A DNA stretch of 64,000 bases from an uncultured Collinsella sp. (GTDB lineage Bacteria > Actinomycetota > Coriobacteriia > Coriobacteriales > Coriobacteriaceae). A program made the translations under genes and the position numbers. Where the stretch lies: NCBI GenBank assembly GCA_958405565.1, contig CATYEN010000008.1, forward strand, positions 11,933 to 75,932, in the 5' to 3' direction. Shown here in pieces: positions 37,233 to 45,962 of the stretch; the stretch's first letter is position 1, and every line of letters begins with the position of its first letter. The notes under the pieces were generated by a model. It did not search any database and was not told where the DNA came from. It was given only the letters and a program-made list of their open reading frames with translations.

Positions 37233-40200
37233 ATGGCGCAGGGGACGTTTGTGCGGGCGCTTCGCAAAGAGGCGGCGTTGAGCGGCACTTTTATGAAGGG
37301 CCGCTCGCTCATGCTCAACGGCGCCGTGCTGTCGATTGAGGACAGCGGCTCGCGCTTCTCCAAAAACGTGACGGTTGAGGGCTCGGTGCGCGGCTCGCGC
37401 GGCGACCTGTACAAGACGCACGTGGCGCTCGATATGGACGAGCACGAGGTGGTCGACTACGACTGCGACTGCCCCGCCGCATACCGCTATCCCGGTATGT
37501 GCAAGCACGCCATCGCCACGGCGCTGGCGTACCTGGACGCCAACGGCATTGAGCCTGTTGAGGGGCTGCGCACGCCGGTTCGCACGTTTACGGCGCAGCC
37601 GAAACGGCCCGCGCGTGCCGCGTCCGCCGCGCCGGCCGTCAACCCCAACTTTCCCTTCCCGGCGCCCGTCCCCACGAGCCCGAGCCTTGTGGCGGCGCTT
37701 TCCGATCTTTCGGACGCGCGCATGGATGAGCTGGCGAGTATGCGCCGCAAGCTTGCCGGTGCCGTTGATCCCGACGCCCCCAAAGCGGCGTTGGAGCCCT
37801 CGTTGGCGCCGTACTACAATCCGCTGTTCGCTGACCGCTTTAGCTGGGCGCTTGAGCTTCGCATTCGCTGTGGATCGGTCTCCTACGTGGTCAAGGACAT
37901 CGACGGCATGGCCGATGCCTACGTGCGCGGCGGCACGTTCTCCTATGGCAAGAAGCTCACGTTTGTCCATTCACCTGAGGCCTTTGACGAAACATCGGCA
38001 AAGCTGCTCAACCTTGTCGTGACGACAGTTGCCTATCTCGATGACATCACAAGCTCGCGTTCGGCGTCGTACGACTTTGCCCGCAGCGGTTTTGTTGCCG
38101 AGCGTCAGTTGCCGCTGTCCGAGCATAGCATCGTATATGTGCTGGACCTGCTGCGCGGCCAGACCATCTCCTTTGAGCCCGCCTGGTCGCGCGGGACGAC
38201 GACGCATCGCACCTACGACGTGGCGGTTGAGCTGTCTCCGCAAGGGGAGGACGAGGCGTCCGCTAAGCGCCCACCACTCCTTGCCGTCAAAATCGCGCCG
38301 GCGGCTGGTGGTAGCTATGACCTGCGCCTGCCCGCCGATATGTACTGCTTTGCGTCGGGCGATGCCGCCTACTTGGTTGACACGCGCCGCGCGCGCCGTA
38401 CCGACGCTGCATTTGCTCAGCATGCCGCACCTTTTTTGTCGCGCTTGCTGCCGTGCCGCACGCCCGCCCATATTGCCGCCGAGCAGGTGGGGGAGTTCTG
38501 CCGTATGGCGCTGCCCATTTTGCGCGACTATACCGACCTTACCGCGCCCGCTGCGCTCGATACCGTGGCGCCCGAGCCGAGCTTTGCCATGGCAATCGGC
38601 GTCGACGATGGGCTCGTGACCTGCAAGATTACGGTTACCTACGGCGACTGGTCGGCGGATCTCTTTAGCCTGGGCGCTCCGGGCAGCCCCTTCGAAGAGC
38701 AACGCCCGGGCGTGCCACCGCGCGACGAGGTGGCAGAGTTTCGCGTTATGGACACGGCGGCTCTGTATTTCGACTTTTACGAGGGCGGCCTGGCGTTTGA
38801 GGAACGCGATGACGAGAGCCTGTTCCACTTGCTGACCGAGGGCCTGTCTGCCCTGTCCGAGCTGGGCGAGGTCATGCTCAGCGACCGCTTGCGCCAGGTC
38901 TCGGTCCGCCCTGCGCCCAAGCTTTCGGTGCGTGCAACCGTCAAGAGCAACCTGCTCGACGTCGAACTGGGTGCGAGCGGCCTTTCGGCGGCAGACCTTG
39001 CCATCTATCTGGACTCGTACAAGCGCCACCAGACGTTTGCGCGTCTGACGTCCGGCGACATTGTGCGCCTGGATGAGGGAGCGCGCGCCGCGTTTGGCCT
39101 TGCCGAGGACCTGGGCGTCGATGCCGTCGACCTGCTCGACGGCGTGTCGCTTCCCGCATCGAGTACCCTGTTTGTCGATAGCATGCTCGCGCGCACGCCC
39201 GCGCTCGAGGCCGATCGCGATGCCGCGTTCCGCCGCACCGTCGAGCGCCTGGACACGCTCGGCAAGATGGACTTTACGGTGCCGGCATCCCTTAAGGCCA
39301 CGCTGCGCGGCTACCAGGTCGATGGCTACCAGTGGCTCGGTTCGCTCGAGCACCTGGGCCTTGGCGGTATTTTGGCCGACGACATGGGCCTGGGCAAAAC
39401 GCTGCAGATGATCGCGCATATCCTGGCGCGCGTGGAGGCGGGGGATACCAAGCCCACACTCGTGGTATGCCCGGCATCGCTCGTGTACAACTGGACTGCC
39501 GAGCTGGAGCGCTTTGCTCCGTCGCTCGACGTGTGCGCCATCGTGGGCGCCAAGGCTCAGCGTCGCGTGCAAATTGCCGGCGTGGCCGAGCACAACGTGG
39601 TCGTGACCTCGTATGATCTCATGCGCCGCGATATCGACGAGTATGCCGAGCAGGACTTTGCCCGCGTGGTACTCGACGAGGCCCAGTACATTAAAAACCC
39701 GCTCACCCAGGTGTCACGCGCCGCCAAGCGCCTGCCCGCCGGTGTGCGCTTTGCCCTGACGGGCACGCCCATCGAAAACCGCCTGTCTGAGCTCTGGAGC
39801 ATCTTCGACTTTTTGATGCCGGGCCTTTTGGGCACGCGCGAGACGTTTGCCAAGCGCTTTGAGAGCCCGGTCGAACACGCCGAGGGTGACAGCGCCGCTC
39901 GCCTGCAGGCGCTCGTGTCGCCGTTTGTGCTGCGTCGTGTTAAGGAAGACGTGGTCGCCGACCTGCCCGAGAAGATCGAGGACGCCGTCATGGCACAGCT
40001 CACCGGCGAGCAGCGCAAGCTCTACCTGGCTAACCAGGATCGCATTGCCCAGCAGGTGCAGCATCGCGAAGCCAGTGAGTTTAAGAAGGACAAGCTCAAG
40101 GTGCTTGCCGAGCTCACCAAGCTGCGCCAGATCTGCTGCGATCCGCATCTACACTACGAGGACTACAAGGCGGGGAGCGCCAAGCTCGATGCTTGTATGG

Positions 40201-40697
40201 AGCTCGTGCACGACGCACTCGACGGCGGGCATCGCATCCTGTTGTTCAGCCAGTTTACGGGTATGCTCGATATCATCGGTAAGCGCTTGGCCAAGGAGGA
40301 CATCGCCTTTCTTAAGCTCACGGGCGCTTCGTCTAAGGAGAGCCGCGCCAAGATGGTCGCGCAGTTCCAAGCGGGCGAGGTTCCGGTCTTTTTGATTTCG
40401 CTCAAGGCGGGCGGCGTGGGCCTTAACCTGACGGCGGCCGACGTGGTCATCCACTACGACCCGTGGTGGAACGTGGCGGCGCAGGACCAAGCGACCGACC
40501 GCGCGCATCGTATTGGCCAGCAACATACCGTGACCGTGTACAAGCTCATCGCCAAGGATACGATCGAGGAACGCATTATGCAGATGCAGGAGTCCAAGCG
40601 CGACCTGGTCAACAGCGTGCTCGGCGGCGACGGAATCTCTTCGGCGCTGTTTACCCGCGAGGATGTTCTGGCGCTGCTCGGCGGCGACGGGCGCTAA
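37233..40697 (+). CDS. SNF2-family helicase with SWIM zinc finger
   Basis: ATP-dependent DNA translocase. The N-terminus has a SWIM finger, CDCPAAYRYPGMCKH, near residues 76-90 (CxC...CxH). A long middle region of unknown fold follows. The C-terminal half is a SNF2 motor: LADDMGLGKTLQM near 714, LDEAQYIKNP near 814, LTGTPIENRLSELWS near 845, LFSQFTGMLDII near 1008, and AHRIGQQHTV near 1091. It is 1154 aa. ATG 37233 follows GGAGGAAG; a GTG at 37215 lacks a site. It lies 28 bases after dnaE and may be transcribed with it. Such proteins are probably repair factors; the exact role is unknown. Confidence 0.93.
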   Translation: MAQGTFVRALRKEAALSGTFMKGRSLMLNGAVLSIEDSGSRFSKNVTVEGSVRGSRGDLYKTHVALDMDEHEVVDYDCDCPAAYRYPGMCKHAIATALAYLDANGIEPVEGLRTPVRTFTAQPKRPARAASAAPAVNPNFPFPAPVPTSPSLVAALSDLSDARMDELASMRRKLAGAVDPDAPKAALEPSLAPYYNPLFADRFSWALELRIRCGSVSYVVKDIDGMADAYVRGGTFSYGKKLTFVHSPEAFDETSAKLLNLVVTTVAYLDDITSSRSASYDFARSGFVAERQLPLSEHSIVYVLDLLRGQTISFEPAWSRGTTTHRTYDVAVELSPQGEDEASAKRPPLLAVKIAPAAGGSYDLRLPADMYCFASGDAAYLVDTRRARRTDAAFAQHAAPFLSRLLPCRTPAHIAAEQVGEFCRMALPILRDYTDLTAPAALDTVAPEPSFAMAIGVDDGLVTCKITVTYGDWSADLFSLGAPGSPFEEQRPGVPPRDEVAEFRVMDTAALYFDFYEGGLAFEERDDESLFHLLTEGLSALSELGEVMLSDRLRQVSVRPAPKLSVRATVKSNLLDVELGASGLSAADLAIYLDSYKRHQTFARLTSGDIVRLDEGARAAFGLAEDLGVDAVDLLDGVSLPASSTLFVDSMLARTPALEADRDAAFRRTVERLDTLGKMDFTVPASLKATLRGYQVDGYQWLGSLEHLGLGGILADDMGLGKTLQMIAHILARVEAGDTKPTLVVCPASLVYNWTAELERFAPSLDVCAIVGAKAQRRVQIAGVAEHNVVVTSYDLMRRDIDEYAEQDFARVVLDEAQYIKNPLTQVSRAAKRLPAGVRFALTGTPIENRLSELWSIFDFLMPGLLGTRETFAKRFESPVEHAEGDSAARLQALVSPFVLRRVKEDVVADLPEKIEDAVMAQLTGEQRKLYLANQDRIAQQVQHREASEFKKDKLKVLAELTKLRQICCDPHLHYEDYKAGSAKLDACMELVHDALDGGHRILLFSQFTGMLDIIGKRLAKEDIAFLKLTGASSKESRAKMVAQFQAGEVPVFLISLKAGGVGLNLTAADVVIHYDPWWNVAAQDQATDRAHRIGQQHTVTVYKLIAKDTIEERIMQMQESKRDLVNSVLGGDGISSALFTREDVLALLGGDGR

Positions 40698-40847
40698 CCC
40701 GCTCGGGTGGGGCCGCCAGGGCGGATGGCACACGCTGCCCCATCGTCCCCGCCCGTTATGTGTTCATTTGCAATGCCGTGGATGGTTTGTCTGCCTTTGG
40801 GCATAAGAACCATCAAGAACATTGGCACATCAGCAAAGGAGAACATC

Positions 40848-41210
40848 ATGGCGAAATTCTTTAAGGACCCCGATGGCAAGCTCATTGCCGCCCTTGACAA
40901 CGACGTTGCAACCCCTGCCGGTTGCACGGAACTGACCGCAAACACTGAGGACGCGGCGCACGAGAAGCACGTGCCTGTTGTCGAGACCGAGCGCGACGGT
41001 CACGTGATTCGCGCGCGCGTGGGCTCGGTCGAGCACCCCAGCCTGCCCGAGCACTATATTGAGTGGATCGCTCTTGAGGCCGAGGGCCGCTTAGAGGTCC
41101 ATTACCTTGAGCCCGGCATGAAGCCCGCGACGTTTTTTGCCGGCGGCTCCAAGACCGGTACCGTCTATGCCTACTGCAACCTGCACGGGCTGTGGTCCGC
41201 GACATTCTAG
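40848..41210 (+). CDS. Superoxide reductase (neelaredoxin-type)
   Basis: Reduces superoxide to hydrogen peroxide without making oxygen, an anaerobe's defence. The mononuclear iron site is visible: EKHVPV near residues 41-46 (with the catalytic Glu-Lys pair), VEHPSLPEHYIEW near 61-73 and CNLHGLW near 109-115, giving four histidines and one cysteine. The N-terminal desulforedoxin domain with its four cysteines is absent, so this is the one-iron class. AAAGGAG precedes ATG 40848. It is 120 aa and alone. Confidence 0.93.
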   Translation: MAKFFKDPDGKLIAALDNDVATPAGCTELTANTEDAAHEKHVPVVETERDGHVIRARVGSVEHPSLPEHYIEWIALEAEGRLEVHYLEPGMKPATFFAGGSKTGTVYAYCNLHGLWSATF

Positions 41211-41256
41211 GAGCGCGCCCCCGCTCGGGGTATCATAGCTAGCATATGCACATGCG

Positions 41257-41288
41257 AGCGCCGACTGCATTATGCGGCCGGCGCTTTT
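41257..41288 (+). terminator. Terminator-like hairpin after the superoxide reductase gene
   Basis: agcgccg (41257-41263) pairs with cggcgct (41279-41285), followed by TTT. It lies 46 bases after the stop codon. Confidence 0.6.
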
Positions 41289-41327
41289 ACTACGATTTCG
41301 ATGGTTTACGACGGAAAGGGCTGAGCC

Positions 41328-43313
41328 ATGAAGCTCGCGCTTGCACAGATCGATATGCGCCTGGGTGATATTGAGGGCATTTGCGGCCGCATCGAGGACC
41401 AGGCTCGTCTGGCCCACGAGCGCGGGGCGCGCGTGCTGTGCGTTCCGGCTCCGCTCTTTATGGGCGCCATGCCCGGGGGCCTGGTGGGCACTGCCGACTT
41501 TGAGCACGACATGCTTGCCGGCTTGACTGGTGTCGCCGAGCGTATCCAGGAGCTTGACATGATCTGCATCGTGCCCGCGGCGGTTTCGTTTGAGGGCCAG
41601 CCGCTGCTCGACTACATGATGCTCAAGGACGGTCATGTGGTGCCGGCGCGTTCGAGCATTGCCCTGCAGCGTGGTGAGAACAACGACACGCGTTGGGCGC
41701 CGCCGGTGTTCGACGTGGACGGCGTGCGCATTGCCGTGATTTTTGACTTGGACCGCGAACTCGAGATGTTGCCGACCGGTGTTGACCTCATTGCGTATTT
41801 CCAATTCAACGCGTTTGACATGACCGACCGCGAGACTGCTGCCATTGCCGCCGTACGCAGCGGCGCCTACCGCAAGATCGCATCCAAGCGCAGCGTGTGG
41901 TTTGCCTGCATGGCGCCGGTCGGTGCCTATGACGAGTCGGTGTATACCGGCGGTTCGTTTGTGCTCGACGACTGTGGTCGCGTGGTGGCCCAGGCGCCGT
42001 GTTTTGAGGAGAGCCTGCTGGTTCAGGAGATCCAGCGCGGCGTGATGCTCGATGCCCTGGAAGATCACGAACTGCCCGAGTTCCGTTCCGAGGAGTGGCT
42101 GTGGCAGGCGCTGGTGCTCGCCGTGCGCGACAACGCCCGAGCCCACGGTGCGTCGCGTGCTGTGGTGGCACTCGAGGGCGACTTGCCGTCATCCCTGCTG
42201 GCGGCGCTGGCCGTCGACGCTCTGGGCCCGCGTAATGTGATTGGCCTGGTGCTGGGGCGCAACCGTATCTTTACGCCGGCGCAGGAAGAGGCCGAGGCTG
42301 ACCGCTGTGCCGCCGTCCGCGCCATCGCTGAGCGTCTGCACATTCGCACCGTCGAGCGCGATGCGCCGGATGCGGCGCGTGTGCTCGATCGCGACGTGTC
42401 GGCGGGCGATGCCGAGCGTCTGCGCTCGCGTACGCTGGGCCTCATGCTGGAGGACACGGCGCTCGAGTTGGGTGCGATGGCGCTGAGCCCGCTGTCCAAA
42501 ACCGAGTACGCGCTGGCGGCGCCGGCGCTTTGCGGCGGCTACCAGGGCGATTATGCGCCCTTTGGCGATGTGTACCTGTCGACGCTTGAGTTTGTGGCGC
42601 GCGTGCGCAACCGCACGTCTGCCGTGGTGCCCCAAGAGCTCGTGACGCTCAACGCGGTGGAAGATTGTATGGAGCGAGTGCTGGCGCAGGCGCTCTCGAC
42701 GCTCGACGGTCCGGTCGATATGCTCGACCGCGCGGCACAGCTGCTCGGCGGGCTCGAGCCGGGTGAGGTCGATGGTGCGCTCGAGTCGCACGTGGACCGC
42801 AATCGATCTTTCGACGACATCCCGATGGCCGCTGGCAAGCCTGAGGCCTGCTCGCTGCTGCTGATGCTCGTGCGTCAGGGCGAGGCCGCCCGCCGCATGC
42901 TGCCGACGGTGCCGATTGTCTCGTCCCGTTCGTTTGCCGAGCGCGCCTGGCCGTACATGCTTGCGTGGTCCGATCTGGGGCTCAACGGCAAGGAGCGCAT
43001 GACGGTTGATTCGCTGGCGCGCGCCGAGGTGCGTCGCTTTGCCGACGACGATACGAGTGACCGTATGCGCGGTGAGATGATGGGCATTTTGGGTGAGCTG
43101 CTGGGTATTTCGCCCGAGCAGATGGAGGAGCTGCGCTCCGAGGACGGCCAGCGCCGCCTGCACGAGGGCATGAAGAAGTTTGAGGGCGAGGTCCAGGACG
43201 CCATCGATAAGATGATGGGCGGTCAGGGCGGCCCGCAGGGTGGACCCCAGGGCACGCCGATGCTGCATCCGCCGGTGGATCCCCGTCAGTTTCCTTTTTT
43301 CTCGCAGAACTAA
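41328..43313 (+). CDS. NadE-like protein lacking catalytic residues (possible pseudoenzyme)
   Basis: A 661-residue homologue of glutamine-dependent NAD+ synthetase: an N-terminal nitrilase-like domain (MKLALAQIDMRLGDIEG) and a C-terminal NAD synthetase-like domain. The expected catalytic triad is missing: the Glu of PEL reads PAPLF near 44, the Lys region reads SSIALQRG near 109, and the nucleophile Cys of CED reads FDLDRE near 138. The ATP loop SGGxDS is EGDLPSS near 285. Family relics remain, such as AALAVDALGPRNV and the segment LSKTEYALAAPALCGGYQGDYAPFGDVYL written here only in part. The tail is Gly/Gln/Pro-rich. The frame is intact and codon use is normal, so the gene is probably functional in another way. 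Confidence 0.8.
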   Translation: MKLALAQIDMRLGDIEGICGRIEDQARLAHERGARVLCVPAPLFMGAMPGGLVGTADFEHDMLAGLTGVAERIQELDMICIVPAAVSFEGQPLLDYMMLKDGHVVPARSSIALQRGENNDTRWAPPVFDVDGVRIAVIFDLDRELEMLPTGVDLIAYFQFNAFDMTDRETAAIAAVRSGAYRKIASKRSVWFACMAPVGAYDESVYTGGSFVLDDCGRVVAQAPCFEESLLVQEIQRGVMLDALEDHELPEFRSEEWLWQALVLAVRDNARAHGASRAVVALEGDLPSSLLAALAVDALGPRNVIGLVLGRNRIFTPAQEEAEADRCAAVRAIAERLHIRTVERDAPDAARVLDRDVSAGDAERLRSRTLGLMLEDTALELGAMALSPLSKTEYALAAPALCGGYQGDYAPFGDVYLSTLEFVARVRNRTSAVVPQELVTLNAVEDCMERVLAQALSTLDGPVDMLDRAAQLLGGLEPGEVDGALESHVDRNRSFDDIPMAAGKPEACSLLLMLVRQGEAARRMLPTVPIVSSRSFAERAWPYMLAWSDLGLNGKERMTVDSLARAEVRRFADDDTSDRMRGEMMGILGELLGISPEQMEELRSEDGQRRLHEGMKKFEGEVQDAIDKMMGGQGGPQGGPQGTPMLHPPVDPRQFPFFSQN

Positions 43314-43331
43314 CTATGGGATAGGGCCAAG

Positions 43332-43359
43332 GTTACGCGGTTTTACCAAACCGCGTAAC
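43332..43359. terminator. 12-bp hairpin after the NadE-like gene
   Basis: gttacgcggttt (43332-43343) pairs perfectly with aaaccgcgtaac (43348-43359) around a 4-base loop. There is no T tract beyond the stem, so termination is possible but not certain. Confidence 0.55.
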
Positions 43360-43373
43360 GAGTCGACGCTGCG

Positions 43374-43470
43374 CGAGCCCCTGCCGGGCAATCTGCCGCT
43401 CAAACCGTCGCTTGCGTACAGAAGTACGCGGCGCTCCTCTTTCGCGACACCTTGCCACGGCAGGGACTCG
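43374..43470. repeat. Palindromic element with inner gcgtac/gtacgc stem
   Basis: The outer arms cgagcccctgccg (43374-43386) and cggcagggactcg (43458-43470) match at 12 of 13 positions. The inner arms gcgtac (43414-43419) and gtacgc (43424-43429) flank agaa. It lies in the 294-bp gap before ruvC and contains no gene. Confidence 0.5.
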
Positions 43471-43532
43471 CTCGCTGACTTATGCTCAACCTATGGTTCA
43501 ACCTTGCTTGCTAGATACGGTCGCTGTTGTGT

Positions 43533-43552
43533 TATTCTAGAACAGACGTTCG
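43533..43552 (+). promoter_or_regulatory. LexA (SOS) box overlapping the ruvCAB promoter
   Basis: GAACAGACGTTC at 43540-43551 fits the Gram-positive/actinobacterial SOS consensus GAACRNRYGTTC. It overlaps the end of a -10-like tattct (43533-43538) and lies 57 bases upstream of ruvC. Confidence 0.75.
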
Positions 43553-43607
43553 TGAATGATGCGCGGGGCCTTGTCTTGCGCTGTGCTTGTGGCGAGGGGA
43601 GGTCGGC

Positions 43608-44129
43608 TTGGTTATCTTGGGCATTGACCCCGGTTTGGCTCATACGGGTTGGGGGATTATCGAGGAGCGGCGTGGCGAGGTTCGCTGCCGTGCCTATGGC
43701 TGCATCGAGACCAGCGCGGGTAGTCCGCTCGCGGTGCGCCTGTCGCATATCGCCCGCGACCTCAAGGGCGTCGTGGAGCGTTATCGACCCGATACCGCTG
43801 CCATCGAGAGCATTTACTTTGGCGCCAACGTTCGCTCGGCCATCCCTACGGCGCATGCCCGCGGTGCCGCGCTCGTGGCGCTTTCGGAATGCGCGCTCGA
43901 GATTGGCGAGTACACGCCTATGCAGATTAAGCAGGCTGTTGTGGGTACCGGAGCCGCGGACAAACGGCAGGTCGCGTATATGGTTCGTACGCTCACGCAG
44001 CTCGATCACGACCCGCATCCCGACCATGCCGCCGATGCCCTGGCTTGCGCCATCTGCCACGTAAACCTCAGCCGCACCCGTGCCCTTACCGGTGGCGAGT
44101 TCTATCAACAGAGAGGAACCGGATACTGA
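43608..44129 (+). CDS. ruvC: Holliday junction resolvase RuvC
   Basis: Endonuclease that cuts Holliday junctions. The acidic residues are in GIDPG (D7), AIESIY near 67 and HAADALA near 142. The product is 173 aa. A TTG start at 43608 is chosen because GAGGGGAGG lies 6 bases upstream and the product then begins at the usual VILGIDPG; an in-frame GTG at 43587 lies before that ribosome site. Its TGA overlaps the ruvA ATG by one base. It is the first gene of ruvCAB, behind a LexA box. Confidence 0.95.
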   Translation: MVILGIDPGLAHTGWGIIEERRGEVRCRAYGCIETSAGSPLAVRLSHIARDLKGVVERYRPDTAAIESIYFGANVRSAIPTAHARGAALVALSECALEIGEYTPMQIKQAVVGTGAADKRQVAYMVRTLTQLDHDPHPDHAADALACAICHVNLSRTRALTGGEFYQQRGTGY

Positions 44130-44749
44130 TGATTTCCCAGCTCCATGGAACGCTTGTCGAGGCCACGATGAGCTCGGCCGTCGTCGACGTGTCGGGCGTT
44201 GGCTTTGAACTCGGCATCTCGGGTAGCACTGCGGCCACGTTGCCGACGCCCGGCGGCGAGGTCCGCCTCTACACGCGTATGCAGGTGCGCGAGGATGCCA
44301 TGACACTTTTCGGTTTTTCCTCAAAGGATGAGCGCACGATGTTCGACCGGCTCGTGTCCGTCTCGGGCGTCGGTCCGCGCCTGGCGCTTGCCGTGCTCTC
44401 CACCTATACCGTGGGCCAGTTGTATTCGCTGGTGATGGCCGAGGACGACAAGGGCATGGCCAAGGTGCCCGGTGTGGGCAAAAAGACCGCGCAGCGTCTG
44501 ATCCTGGAGCTCAAGAGTACCTTTGCCAAGGATAAGGGCTTTGTGCCGGTCGACGTGATTCCCGGACAGGTTGCGATGTCCGTGCCCGCTGCCGCTCCCT
44601 CGGCCATTGATGATGCCCGTGCGGCACTCCTTTCCATGGGCTTTAGCCCGCAGGAGACCGATGTCGCTCTGAGCGGGTATGATGGGCAGGATATGCGTGT
44701 CGAGGATTTGCTCGGCGCGGCGCTTAAGCGACTCGGAATGGATGCGTGA
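44129..44749 (+). CDS. ruvA: Holliday junction branch migration protein RuvA
   Basis: Tetrameric DNA-binding protein that targets RuvB to junctions. It shows the N-terminal OB-fold (MISQLHGTLVEA), tandem helix-hairpin-helix motifs (SVSGVGPRLALAVL, KVPGVGKKTAQRLILEL) and a C-terminal RuvB-binding domain (ALLSMGFSPQETDVAL). The length of 206 aa is normal. Both ends overlap the neighbouring genes, so ruvC-ruvA-ruvB are translationally coupled. Confidence 0.96.
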   Translation: MISQLHGTLVEATMSSAVVDVSGVGFELGISGSTAATLPTPGGEVRLYTRMQVREDAMTLFGFSSKDERTMFDRLVSVSGVGPRLALAVLSTYTVGQLYSLVMAEDDKGMAKVPGVGKKTAQRLILELKSTFAKDKGFVPVDVIPGQVAMSVPAAAPSAIDDARAALLSMGFSPQETDVALSGYDGQDMRVEDLLGAALKRLGMDA

Positions 44750-45816
44750 TGTGGGAAGCCGATGACTCTCAGGACCTGTGGGCGACGCCCGGCAACTCGC
44801 CGGCGGCATCCATGGCGCACGGTGAACGCATGGTGGGCTCGGAGCTGACGGCCGAGGACCTCGATGTCGACCGTACCCTGCGCCCCCAGCGCCTGGACGA
44901 TTACTGCGGCCAGGAGCATATCAAGCAGAGCCTGCGCGTGTTGATCGAAGCGGCACAGAGCCGTGGCGAGACGCTCGACCACGTGATCTTCTCGGGCCCT
45001 CCGGGTCTGGGCAAGACCACGCTGGCCACCGTTATCGCCAACGAGCTGGGCGCTCAGATCAAGACGACGAGCGGTCCGGCCATCGCGCGTACCGGCGACC
45101 TGGCTGCCATCCTTACCAACCTGCAGCCGGGTGACGTGCTGTTTATCGACGAAATCCACCGCCTTAACCGATCGGTCGAGGAGGTCCTGTACCCCGCGAT
45201 GGAGGACTTTGCGCTCGATATCGTGATCGGCAAGGGTCCTGCGGCGCGTTCGATTCGCCTGGATATTCCCAAGTTTACGCTGGTGGCGGCCACGACCCGT
45301 TCGGGCATGCTGACTGGCCCGCTGCGTGATCGCTTTGGCATTTCATATCGCCTGGATTACTACACGGTCGAGGAGCTTGCCCAGATTGTGACACGCTCGG
45401 CGACCATTCTGGGCGTGACAATCGACCATCCCAGCGCGCTCGAGATCGGCTCGCGCTCGCGTGGCACGCCGCGTCTTGCCAACCGTCTGCTCAAACGCGT
45501 GCGCGATTACGCGCAGGTGCGCGGCAACGGGCCTATTGAGCTCGATATCTGCCGTCAGGCGCTCGAGTTTTTTGAGATCGACGAGCTTGGCTTGGACTGG
45601 ATGGATATTCGCATTTTGGAGACACTCGCCAAGACGTTCTCCGGTCGTGCCGTGGGACTTACGACCCTTGCCAGCGCGGTGGGCGAGGACCCGGGAACGC
45701 TCGAGGATGTCTATGAGCCTTATCTGCTGCAGTGCGGCTTGATGATTCGCACGCCCCAGGGCCGCCAGGCAACGCTTCGCACCTTTGAGCATTTGGGAAT
45801 TGAGCCAGCCGTTTAG
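44749..45816 (+). CDS. ruvB: Holliday junction branch migration ATPase RuvB
   Basis: AAA+ motor that drives branch migration. Walker A SGPPGLGKTTLA is near residue 84, Walker B LFIDEIHRLN near 131, sensor 1 AATTRSGML near 184, arginine finger region GPLRDRFG near 193, and a C-terminal winged helix (TFSGRAVGLTTLA). It is 355 aa. ATG 44749 overlaps the ruvA TGA; a GTG at 44746 is an alternative. No terminator hairpin is evident in the 146 bases before fhs. Confidence 0.97.
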   Translation: MWEADDSQDLWATPGNSPAASMAHGERMVGSELTAEDLDVDRTLRPQRLDDYCGQEHIKQSLRVLIEAAQSRGETLDHVIFSGPPGLGKTTLATVIANELGAQIKTTSGPAIARTGDLAAILTNLQPGDVLFIDEIHRLNRSVEEVLYPAMEDFALDIVIGKGPAARSIRLDIPKFTLVAATTRSGMLTGPLRDRFGISYRLDYYTVEELAQIVTRSATILGVTIDHPSALEIGSRSRGTPRLANRLLKRVRDYAQVRGNGPIELDICRQALEFFEIDELGLDWMDIRILETLAKTFSGRAVGLTTLASAVGEDPGTLEDVYEPYLLQCGLMIRTPQGRQATLRTFEHLGIEPAV

Positions 45817-45894
45817 AGACGGGTTTGTTTTGGCTAGTCTGTAGGCTATCGCTGAGCATTGGATAAACATATCGCCATTCATCGGTTACGGGTG

Positions 45895-45922
45895 TTTTAC
45901 TATTGCGCGCCCGTGCTATGCT
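45895..45922 (+). promoter_or_regulatory. Candidate promoter of fhs
   Basis: ttttac (45895-45900), 16 bases, tatgct (45917-45922), placed about 40 bases before the start codon. No tetrahydrofolate riboswitch was recognised in the leader. Confidence 0.4.
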
Positions 45923-45962
45923 GAATTGGTCTTTTTCTCATTCGGTAACGAAAGGACCGCCC

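Noticed and set aside
45817..45962. Tetrahydrofolate riboswitch before fhs
   Set aside because: The leader lacks the conserved helix sequences of that riboswitch; only a promoter-like pair was supported.
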